A stretch of 12,397 nt of DNA from assembly GCA_002422665.1 (NCBI GenBank), contig DITA01000138.1:1-12397 (forward strand), in the 5' to 3' direction. The translations under genes were made by a program, and so were the position numbers. How positions within the stretch are numbered: position 1 is the stretch's first letter; the number at the start of each line of letters is the position of its first letter. This document shows positions 6,786-12,397 of this stretch, piece by piece. Source of the stretch: Cloacibacterium caeni_C (lineage in GTDB: Bacteria; Bacteroidota; Bacteroidia; Flavobacteriales; Weeksellaceae). The notes beneath the pieces are model-generated. The model was not told the DNA's origin. It searched no databases and worked only from the letters and a program-made list of their open reading frames with translations.

Positions 6786-8441
6786 TTATTTTTTAGTTTC
6801 TAATAGGCCATTAATCATGTGAAAATGTTGATGTGCTTTTTGGATAAAGTCATCATCTTGAGTAACCACAATAATGGTTTTTTCCTTGGCTAATTCTTGT
6901 AAAAACGCTATCATTTTTTCTTTGATTTCTTTTGAAAGTCCATCATAAGGATCTTCTAAAATGATGATTTTATTATCCGTAGCAAGAGCTCTTAGCAGAA
7001 GGATTATTTTCTTATTGCTGTAAGAAAGTTGAGAGTTTCCATCTTGAATTTTGGTCAAAAATCCGTTGGTAAACTTAGTCCCGAAATCATCAATTCCTAT
7101 TTTTTGAGCAATATGATTAATTTTTTCTACGGTTATTTTTTCATTTCCCAGTTGAATATTTTCCAGTACTGTTCCTTTGAAAACATCTATATCATCTGTG
7201 TGAATACTGATTCCTCTTCTGATTTGGTCTTGAGTTAAATTTTTAGAAGAAACATTATTGTATAAAATATGTCCAGAAGTAGGGGCGTAAATACCAGACA
7301 TCAGATTGATAAGCAAAGATTTACCTGAAGAAAGCTCTCCCGAAATCACATTGATGCTGCTTGGTTGAACTTTGAAATTTAAATTTTTCAGAATATCTTC
7401 ATCTCCAAAACCAAAAGAAACATTTTTAAATTCAATAGATTGAATATCATCTTTGATATGGATAATATCGCTTGTTTCATTTTCTTGTGGTAAATCGGTA
7501 ACCTTCGAAAGTTTGCTGAGCGCCGTAATGACATCATAATAACTTTCTAAACTTTTAATGAGTTTTTCTACGGCGGTTAAAATGGTAAGCACTACAATTT
7601 CAGCAGCGATAAACGCGCCAATGTTTAGCTTTTGGTTGACCAATAAATAGGTTCCGATTACTAACATAACCAGTGTAATCAAAACTTTGAAGAAAATAAT
7701 GGTTTTATATTGAAATAATAGAACTTTGAAATGATGCGTTCTGTAACTTAGATAATCCAGAAGTCTGTCATCCGTTTCTCTAAGGTGAAGGTTGGTATGT
7801 TTATTGGCTTTGAAAGATTTCACCGAACTGCCAATATCTTCTAACCAAGATGCGACAAAATATTTCTTATCACTTTCGATTAAACTTGTTTCTATCCCCT
7901 TTTCTGAAGTATAATTAAAAATCAAAACGACTCCTACCAATACAATTCCGCCAAAAGCTAAAAACCATGGATGATAAAAAGAGAGGAGAATAATCCCAAA
8001 TAAAATATGAATAATAGCGGTAGGGATTTCGAGGAGAATTTTAGAAATTCCTTTTTGCAGATTTTGAGTGTCAAAAAAACGATTGATAAGTTCTGGTAAG
8101 TAATATTGATTGGTCTTTTCGAGTTTTATTTTTGGTAAAGTTTCCGAAAAAGAGATGGCATATTCTACGAATATTTTTTGTTGAATTTTTTCGATGATTT
8201 CCATTACTTTCACCCTGAAAAATCCTACCAACCACGTTCCTAGTACTACAAATGCAATGAGAATATAGATAGAAGTCACCATAGTTGCACCCATCGCAAA
8301 ACTGATGATGGCTTGTATTCCTAGTGGTAAACTCAACTGAACCAGACCACTTAATATGGCATAAAAGTAAATATTCAGAACATCTTTTCTTTCTTTAGTT
8401 ATATACTTCAGAAGCCTTTTTCCTTGCTCTTTTGCCGTCAT
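6786..8441 (-). CDS. ABC exporter (fused permease and ATP-binding domain) with divergent ATPase motifs
   Basis: This is a 551-residue half-transporter. Residues 1 to about 310 form the type I exporter membrane domain, with hydrophobic helices near 22-45, 55-75, 138-175 and 245-290. No C39 peptidase domain precedes it. The nucleotide-binding domain runs from about 335 to 548. Walker A is GELSSGKS (368-375), keeping GKS but lacking the middle Gly. The other motifs depart from consensus: Asp416 at the Q-loop position, LSYSN (472-476) instead of LSGGQ, LEDP instead of LDEP at Walker B (496-497), GLS instead of a D-loop SALD, and Gln528 instead of the switch His. ATP may bind, but hydrolysis by a homodimer looks doubtful. 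It is first in an operon with HlyD and TolC partners. The substrate is unknown. Confidence 0.87.
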   Translation of the reverse strand: MTAKEQGKRLLKYITKERKDVLNIYFYAILSGLVQLSLPLGIQAIISFAMGATMVTSIYILIAFVVLGTWLVGFFRVKVMEIIEKIQQKIFVEYAISFSETLPKIKLEKTNQYYLPELINRFFDTQNLQKGISKILLEIPTAIIHILFGIILLSFYHPWFLAFGGIVLVGVVLIFNYTSEKGIETSLIESDKKYFVASWLEDIGSSVKSFKANKHTNLHLRETDDRLLDYLSYRTHHFKVLLFQYKTIIFFKVLITLVMLVIGTYLLVNQKLNIGAFIAAEIVVLTILTAVEKLIKSLESYYDVITALSKLSKVTDLPQENETSDIIHIKDDIQSIEFKNVSFGFGDEDILKNLNFKVQPSSINVISGELSSGKSLLINLMSGIYAPTSGHILYNNVSSKNLTQDQIRRGISIHTDDIDVFKGTVLENIQLGNEKITVEKINHIAQKIGIDDFGTKFTNGFLTKIQDGNSQLSYSNKKIILLLRALATDNKIIILEDPYDGLSKEIKEKMIAFLQELAKEKTIIVVTQDDDFIQKAHQHFHMINGLLETKK

Positions 8442-8458
8442 TGTGTTTTAAATTTTGT

Positions 8459-8489
8459 CAAAAGTAATGCACAAAAAAATCAATTGCAA
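8459..8489 (-). promoter_or_regulatory. Probable promoter of the exporter operon
   Basis: Read on the minus strand, TACTTTTG (8459-8466) exactly fits the Bacteroidota -7 box TAnnTTTG. A TTG (8487-8489) lies 20 bp upstream at the -33 position. Transcription would start only about 10 bases before the ABC start codon. The box lies between the DUF4197 terminator and the ABC gene; the -33 TTG falls at the edge of the terminator hairpin. Confidence 0.6.
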
Positions 8490-8507
8490 TAGCTCGCAAT
8501 TGATTTT
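8473..8507 (-). terminator. Intrinsic terminator after the DUF4197 gene
   Basis: A 12-bp stem (8476-8487 with 8496-8507) with an 8-base loop is followed, on the minus strand, by a run of seven Ts (complement of 8473-8479). It lies 23 bp beyond the DUF4197 stop and insulates the exporter operon from that gene. Confidence 0.88.
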
Positions 8508-8530
8508 ACATATTATTGTGATGAAAACCT

Positions 8531-9208
8531 CTATTTCAAAATATTCATAGGATTTTCTGGATTTGTTTTTTCGTAATTTTCTACAATGTTGAACAGTCCA
8601 TTCACCATTTGTTCAGCCGCTAAATTGCTCAAACTTAAACTTGCCGAAGAACTAGAATTTTGATTTCCTAATAAACCGCCAAGCAAATTATTTCCTTGTA
8701 AAGCGAGATTTACACTTCTTACAATTCCGTATTCATTGAGTTTCGCATCTACTTTTGGTGCAATCGCTGCCATGAGTTGTGCACTGGTTTTTTGTTTAAG
8801 ATAAGCTGTAGCAGCACCACTTCCACCTTGTGCAATTTGTTGAGCTTCTGCCGAAGTCATATCATTAATCGCATTGATTAAAATAGGTTCTGCAATCGGA
8901 GCAACAAATGCTGCAGCATCTGCAATGTAGCCTTTTTCCTTCTGAACCAAATTGCTTAATCCTAATTTTTCTAGGGTAGAATTAATGTCTTTTAGCTGTT
9001 GTGGAAGTGCAGCATTAATCAATTCATTGCCCAAGAAACTATTTTTATCTTTAAAAATTCCTAAACCTTTAGAAACGCCACCAATTAAAATCTTTTTAAG
9101 AACCGAAAGTCCTACTGTAGTGGCAATCGTCATACAAGATTGCGTGGTAGTGGCAATAATTCCCACCGAACCTAATGCTAATCCTGCTGCTAAAATATAT
9201 TTTTTCAT
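8531..9208 (-). CDS. DUF4197 family exported protein, possible lipoprotein
   Basis: The protein has 225 residues when started at the ATG at 9208 (MKKYILAAGLALGSVGIIA...). The frame extends to another ATG at 9235, adding MKTSLKKII, but the shorter start gives a normal signal peptide. A Cys follows at residue 25 (TTTQSC), which could be lipidated although it is a poor lipobox. The body matches my memory of DUF4197: an amphipathic segment with ALPQQLKDINSTLEKLGLSNLV, then PILINAINDMTSAEAQQIAQGGSGAATAYLKQKTSAQL, and a C-terminal EQMVNGLFNIVENYEKTNPENPMNILK. A Ser/Gly/Leu-rich linker (GNQNSSSSASLSLSNL) sits before the last helix. The molecular role of the family is unknown. It is a single-gene unit with its own terminator. 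Confidence 0.83.
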   Translation of the reverse strand: MKKYILAAGLALGSVGIIATTTQSCMTIATTVGLSVLKKILIGGVSKGLGIFKDKNSFLGNELINAALPQQLKDINSTLEKLGLSNLVQKEKGYIADAAAFVAPIAEPILINAINDMTSAEAQQIAQGGSGAATAYLKQKTSAQLMAAIAPKVDAKLNEYGIVRSVNLALQGNNLLGGLLGNQNSSSSASLSLSNLAAEQMVNGLFNIVENYEKTNPENPMNILK

Positions 9209-9244
9209 AATAATCTTTTTAAGAGAAGTTTTCAAATATCAAGC

Positions 9245-9252
9245 CAAAGTTA
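9245..9252 (-). promoter_or_regulatory. Candidate -7 box for the DUF4197 gene
   Basis: The minus strand reads TAACTTTG, an exact match to TAnnTTTG. It would start transcription near 9238, about 30 bases before the preferred ATG at 9208. No TTG is found at the -33 distance; that position falls inside the structured repeat element, so the promoter is only tentative. Confidence 0.4.
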
Positions 9253-9263
9253 CAATTTTTTGG

Positions 9264-9393
9264 GCGTGTATTTTTCCCTTGCTTTTTCCATGCCAAAAAA
9301 TACCGCGCTTTTCGCTGCAATTCCTCGTGAAAACTAACGCTCGCTTCGCTCGCGCCATTTTCACTGCGGGATTTCCGCTGCAATCGCTCACGC
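9264..9393. repeat. Structured intergenic repeat element, foldable as a three-way junction
   Basis: This GC-richer stretch between the E1 and DUF4197 genes has a closing pair GCGTG (9264-9268) / CACGC (9389-9393). Hairpin 1 is TATTTTT (9269-9275) / AAAAATA (9296-9302). Hairpin 2 is GTGAAAA (9327-9333) / TTTTCAC (9358-9364). After each hairpin comes a 24-base linker carrying the same core, CGCTGCAAT (9313-9321 and 9376-9384). The pattern GGGCGTG, hairpin, CGGGCTTT-CGCTGCAATC is familiar to me from intergenic repeats in Bacteroidota genomes, but I could not search for it. Open frames on both strands here are by-products. Function is unknown; it could be a mobile repeat or a transcribed structure. 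Confidence 0.65.
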
Positions 9394-9410
9394 AAAACAA
9401 TTCCGAGTTT

Positions 9411-9466
9411 CGACATCCGACATCCATCATCTAACATCTAACATCTAACATCCAACTTCTAGCTTC
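9411..9466. repeat. 7-bp tandem repeat array (8 units)
   Basis: There are eight consecutive heptads in perfect phase: two CGACATC, one CATCATC, three TAACATC, then CAACTTC and TAGCTTC. On the minus strand the consensus is GATGTTA. The array ends at 9466, the base next to the E1 stop codon (9467-9469). It lies 17 bp from the structured element, so both fill the downstream region of the E1 gene. Confidence 0.85.
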
Positions 9467-11446
9467 TCAATATTTCAAAATTTTCTCTACAGCTTCTGCC
9501 AATTCTTCATTGGGCATAAATTGGTCTTCTAGCTTTTTATTGAACGGAATTGGTGTGTCCATGGAAGCCACTCTAATAATTGGTGCGTCCAAATCCTCAA
9601 AACAATGCTCAGATATTAATGCAGAAAGTTCCGCTCCGAATCCACAAGTTAAAGTGTCTTCGTGCAGAATTATCACTTTATTGCATTTTTTCACCGATTC
9701 GTAAATGGTTTCTGTATCGAGTGGAATCAACGTTCTTAAATCCACAATTTCTAAAGAAATTTCAGGATTTTTTTCTGCAAATTCTAGAGCAATATGAACT
9801 CCTAAACCGTAAGTAATAATGGTAAGTTCATTGCCTTCTTTTACTTTTCTGGCTTTCCCGAATGGAGTGGTGTAGAAGCCTTCAGGAACGTTTCCTTTCA
9901 GACTTCTGTATAATTTTTTATGTTCAAAAAACAATACTGGATTTGGATCTTCAAAACTTTGAATCAATAAACCTTTTGCATCATCAGGAAAAGCAGGATA
10001 TACAATTTTAAGACCTGGAGTTTTGGTAAACCAAGCTTCATTGCTTTGAGAGTGAAAAGGTCCCGCTCCAGTTCCGGCTCCAGTTGGCATTCTTACCACT
10101 ACATCTGCGTTTTGGTTCCATCTGTAATGGGTTTTTGCCAAATTATTGATGATTTGATTGAAGCCTTCCGTTACAAAATCTGCAAACTGCATTTCTACCA
10201 TAGATTTGTAGCCATTAATGCTGAGTCCTAAACCAGAACCTACAATCGCAGCTTCGCACAATGGCGTATTTCTCACTCTTTTTTTTCCGAATTTTTCAAC
10301 AAAACCTTCTGTAATTTTAAAAGCGCCGCCATATTCTGCAATATCTTGTCCCATTAAAACCAAATTTGGATGGTTTTTCATGGAAATTTCTATGGCTTCA
10401 GAAATCGCATCGATAAACCTTATTTCTCTATTTTTTAATTTTTCAGGTAAGATTTCGTGATTATTAAAAGGCGCGTAAACATCCTCTAATTCTGTCTTTT
10501 TATTCGGAATGATTTCTGGTTCTGCGATGGTTTGGTCTAGTGCATCATCAACTTGTTTTTTATAAGATTCTTTAATTTCTTCAATCAAATTTTGATTTAA
10601 AATTCCCTCAGAAAGCAAGAATTGTTCATAGTTAGCAATTGGGTCTTGTTTTGTCCATTCTTCAATCATTCCTTCCGGATAATAAGCTGTTCCTGAAGCT
10701 TCTTCGTGACCTCTGAGTCTGAAAGTATTGCATTCTACCAAAATAGGCCTAGGATTTTTTCTGATGCTTTCTGCTAAATTTTTGAAAGTCTGATAAACTT
10801 CCAGAATGTTATTTCCATTAATAGAATGGGCTTCTATTCCGTAGCCAATTCCTTTATCTGCGAATGATTTGCATCTAAATTGTTCACGAGAAGGAGTAGA
10901 AAGTCCCCACTGATTATTTTCTACAACAATAATTACAGGTAAATTCCAAACAGCAGCGGTATTTACAGCTTCGTGGAAATCACCTTCAGAAGCACCACCA
11001 TCACCAGTGTATACTAATGTGCATTTTTCTTCCTGATTCAATAAATGAGAAAGTGCAATTCCGTCTGCAACTCCCATTTGCGAACCCAAATGAGAAATCA
11101 TTCCCACAATTTTGAATTCCTGAGTTCCAAAATGAAAACTTCTGTCTCTTCCTTTGGTGAAACCATTTATTTTTCCTTGAAACTGAGAAAAAAGTCTAAC
11201 CAATGGAATTTCCCTAGAAGTAAAAACGCCTAAATTTCTGTGCATGGTTAAGATGTATTCTTCTTTGTTCATCGCAAGAGCAGAACCTACAGAAGTGGCT
11301 TCTTGTCCCCAACTAGAAAACCATTTCGAAATTTTACCTTGGCGTAAAGCAATGAGCATTTTTTCCTCTATGGTTCTAGGTAAAACCATTGCTTTGTAAA
11401 GGTGGAGTAGTGTTTCTTTATCAAGATTTTCGGTGTTGAAATTCAT
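9467..11446 (-). CDS. Fused E1 alpha/beta subunit of a 2-oxoacid dehydrogenase (branched-chain or pyruvate type)
   Basis: This 659-residue cytoplasmic enzyme joins the alpha and beta chains of heterotetrameric E1. It would perform thiamine-diphosphate-dependent decarboxylation of a 2-oxoacid and acylation of lipoyl-E2. Residues 1 to about 310 are the alpha part: HRNLGVF near 69-75, GKGRDRSFHFG-like TKGRDRSFHFG at 97-107, the TDP motif GDG (148-150) to NN (177-178), and the RGHEEASGTAYY loop near 245-256. A linker covers about 310-340. The beta part follows with NTPLCEAAIVGSGLG (Glu398, the expected cofactor-activating Glu), PTGAGTGAGPFHSQSNEAWF at 454-473, and the transketolase C-terminal domain beginning near VKEGNELTIITYG. 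Fused E1 proteins are common in Bacteroidota. Substrate choice cannot be settled. No E2 or E3 gene is adjacent. Confidence 0.9.
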   Translation of the reverse strand: MNFNTENLDKETLLHLYKAMVLPRTIEEKMLIALRQGKISKWFSSWGQEATSVGSALAMNKEEYILTMHRNLGVFTSREIPLVRLFSQFQGKINGFTKGRDRSFHFGTQEFKIVGMISHLGSQMGVADGIALSHLLNQEEKCTLVYTGDGGASEGDFHEAVNTAAVWNLPVIIVVENNQWGLSTPSREQFRCKSFADKGIGYGIEAHSINGNNILEVYQTFKNLAESIRKNPRPILVECNTFRLRGHEEASGTAYYPEGMIEEWTKQDPIANYEQFLLSEGILNQNLIEEIKESYKKQVDDALDQTIAEPEIIPNKKTELEDVYAPFNNHEILPEKLKNREIRFIDAISEAIEISMKNHPNLVLMGQDIAEYGGAFKITEGFVEKFGKKRVRNTPLCEAAIVGSGLGLSINGYKSMVEMQFADFVTEGFNQIINNLAKTHYRWNQNADVVVRMPTGAGTGAGPFHSQSNEAWFTKTPGLKIVYPAFPDDAKGLLIQSFEDPNPVLFFEHKKLYRSLKGNVPEGFYTTPFGKARKVKEGNELTIITYGLGVHIALEFAEKNPEISLEIVDLRTLIPLDTETIYESVKKCNKVIILHEDTLTCGFGAELSALISEHCFEDLDAPIIRVASMDTPIPFNKKLEDQFMPNEELAEAVEKILKY

Positions 11447-11462
11447 AAGGAAAGTTTAAACT

Positions 11463-11493
11463 CAAAAATAATCAAATGTGATGAGAGCAACAA
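11463..11493 (-). promoter_or_regulatory. Probable promoter of the E1 dehydrogenase gene
   Basis: On the minus strand TATTTTTG (11463-11470) fits TAnnTTTG exactly. Two TTG triplets lie upstream, at 11491-11493 (20-bp spacer) and 11488-11490 (17-bp spacer). The predicted leader is only about 10 bases, as in the exporter promoter. Confidence 0.55.
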
Positions 11494-11557
11494 TTTATAA
11501 ATTGCCAAATTTTCAATAAAGTCTAGATAAATTATCTATTTGTGAAATGAAAAGCAT

Positions 11558-11588
11558 AAAAAAACGCTCTCAAAATTTTGAGAGCGTT
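11558..11588 (-). terminator. Intrinsic terminator of the rpsR-rplI transcript
   Basis: A perfect 26-bp palindrome (11563-11588, stem up to 11 bp with an AATT loop) is followed on the minus strand by seven Ts (complement of 11558-11564). It lies 23 bp past the rplI stop and separates the ribosomal operon from the E1 gene. Confidence 0.92.
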
Positions 11589-11611
11589 CTTAATATTTAT
11601 AAGTCTGAATT

Positions 11612-12088
11612 TTAAGCTTCAGTGTTTGCTTCTTCAGTCGCTACATCAGAAATAACTTCGAATTCATATTCGAATTCTACGTTTCTGTGAGGTCTTACTT
11701 TAGCAGAGAATTTACCTGTTCTCTTGATAGTATTTCCAGGGATTTTGATGTATTTTTTGTCTACTTCTACACCAGCTTTAGCTAATTCTTCAGCTAAAGT
11801 AGCATTGTTAATAGAACCAAAAATCTTATCACCTGTACCTACTTTTGCAGCGATAGAAACAGTTGTAGCTTTTAATTTTTCGATGATTGCAGTTGCAGCA
11901 GCGATTAATTTAGCTTCTTCTTCTTTTCTAGCTTCTAAAGTAGCTTCTAGAGCAGCTTTATTTTTAGGAGTTGCAAGAAGTGCATAACCTTGAGGGATTA
12001 AGAAGTTTCTTGCGTAACCTGGTTTTACATTTACTGTATCAAACTCAAGTCCTAAGTTTTCTACGTCTTTTTTTAGGATAATTTCCAT
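11612..12088 (-). CDS. rplI: 50S ribosomal protein L9
   Basis: This 158-residue protein binds 23S rRNA near the L1 side of the large subunit. The N-terminal domain carries the L9 signature GLEFDTVNVKPGYARNFLIPQGYALLAT (residues 13-40). A long Ala/Glu/Lys connecting helix runs over about 41-75. The C-terminal domain contains GTGDKIFGSINNATLAEEL and IKRTGKFSAKVRPHRNVEFEYEFEV. A short acidic tail (EEANTEA) extends beyond the core. An AAGGA (complement of 12097-12101) lies 8 bases before the ATG. This is a clear Shine-Dalgarno site, uncommon in this phylum. It follows rpsR by 73 bp, the standard S6-S18-L9 order, with rpsF expected outside the window. Confidence 0.97.
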   Translation of the reverse strand: MEIILKKDVENLGLEFDTVNVKPGYARNFLIPQGYALLATPKNKAALEATLEARKEEEAKLIAAATAIIEKLKATTVSIAAKVGTGDKIFGSINNATLAEELAKAGVEVDKKYIKIPGNTIKRTGKFSAKVRPHRNVEFEYEFEVISDVATEEANTEA

Positions 12089-12115
12089 TGTTGTTGTCCT
12101 TTTTTGTTTTAAAAA

Positions 12116-12141
12116 GTTAGGTTTAGTTAGCTAAAACCAAC
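12116..12141 (-). other. Hairpin in the rpsR-rplI intergenic region
   Basis: Two 11-base arms (12116-12126 and 12131-12141) pair around the loop 12127-12130, with one mismatch and one position that is a wobble in the minus-strand RNA. There is no following T-run, so it is not a terminator. It may be a processing or translation-control structure ahead of rplI, or chance in AT-rich DNA. Confidence 0.35.
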
Positions 12142-12161
12142 AATTTATTTTTTGTTAATAA

Positions 12162-12397
12162 TTATTTTAATAAGTCTGCTACGTAAGGCATTAAAGCTAA
12201 GTGTCTAGCTCTTTTGATTGCTGCAGAAACTTTTCTTTGATATTTAAGAGAAGTACCTGTATATCTTCTTGGTAAAATTTTACCTTGTTCGTTTACGAAC
12301 TGTAATAAGAAGTCAGCATCTTTATAGTCTACGTATTTAATACCGAATTTTTTGAATCTACAGTATTTTTTGTCAGATTTAGTATTGATATCAAGTG
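12162..12397 (-). CDS. rpsR: 30S ribosomal protein S18, 5' end missing
   Basis: The last 77 residues are present, ending ...LALMPYVADLLK and TAA at 12162-12164. The start lies beyond the window edge. S18 binds S6 on the platform of the small subunit. Family blocks are KYCRFKKFGIKYVDYKDADFL, then FVNEQGKILPRRYTGTSLKYQRKVSAAIKRARHLALMPY, where GKILPRR-TG--K-QR---AIKRAR-LALLP is the strongly conserved S18 core. It carries a Cys in KYC, as many S18 proteins do. No zinc motif partner is visible in the part seen. It is the gene directly upstream of rplI on the same strand. Confidence 0.97.
   Translation of the reverse strand, partial: LDINTKSDKKYCRFKKFGIKYVDYKDADFLLQFVNEQGKILPRRYTGTSLKYQRKVSAAIKRARHLALMPYVADLLK

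Noticed and set aside
6786..8441. Reading the ABC gene as a pseudogene because of its broken ATPase motifs
   Set aside because: The frame is intact at full length, the membrane domain is normal, the changes are all in-frame substitutions, and the gene keeps tight spacing and a good promoter with its partners.
9219..9437. Overlapping open frames of 63 to 160 codons on both strands across the region between the E1 and DUF4197 genes
   Set aside because: They run through the structured repeat and the heptad array, have low-complexity or Arg/Lys/Ser-rich products with no family resemblance, and overlap one another. They are by-products of GC-richer repeat DNA that lacks stop codons.
9411..9466. 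CRISPR-like repeats
   Set aside because: The units are only 7 bp and directly tandem with no spacers, and no cas genes are present.
2807..12397. A genomic island or novel defence system in the minus-strand block
   Set aside because: There is no integrase, transposase, tRNA attachment site, nuclease or other defence-type domain, and composition looks uniform apart from the short repeat at 9264-9393.

Overview
The window is AT-rich chromosomal DNA from a member of the Bacteroidota, most likely a flavobacterium of the Chryseobacterium/Cloacibacterium group (Weeksellaceae). This placement rests on protein style recalled from that group (ribosomal proteins S18 and L9, the fused E1 dehydrogenase, the HlyD C-terminus), on Bacteroidota-type promoter boxes (TAnnTTTG) and on weak Shine-Dalgarno sites. 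It was not tested by a search.

Left part, + strand (1-2755): the 3' end of a secreted glutaminyl-peptide cyclotransferase; a small secreted beta-propeller-like protein closely followed by a deoxynucleoside kinase; and an ArsC-family thioredoxin-fold reductase. A strong hairpin terminator at 2764-2794 separates these from the minus-strand genes.

Middle part, - strand (8441 to 2807): a compact probable operon in the order ABC exporter, HlyD adaptor, TolC-like outer-membrane factor, DUF493 protein and TIGR01777-family NAD(P)-binding protein. The first four genes are 4 bp apart or overlap. Together the first three would form a type I-like envelope-spanning export machine. Its ATPase domain is unusual: the Walker B, signature, Q-loop, D-loop and H-loop positions all deviate from consensus. 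No cargo gene or C39 peptidase domain is visible.

Right part, - strand (12397 to 8531): the end of rpsR and all of rplI (ribosomal proteins S18 and L9), a one-piece alpha+beta E1 subunit of a 2-oxoacid dehydrogenase, and a DUF4197 envelope protein. Between the last two lies the longest non-coding stretch, about 260 bp. It holds a GC-richer element that can be drawn as a three-way junction, and an array of eight 7-bp units that ends one base before the E1 stop codon. A second, 10-unit heptad array fills the gap between the DUF493 and TIGR01777 genes.

Most of the window is ordinary core genome. The items most worth a second look are the degenerate ABC ATPase, the three-way-junction repeat and the two phased heptad arrays.
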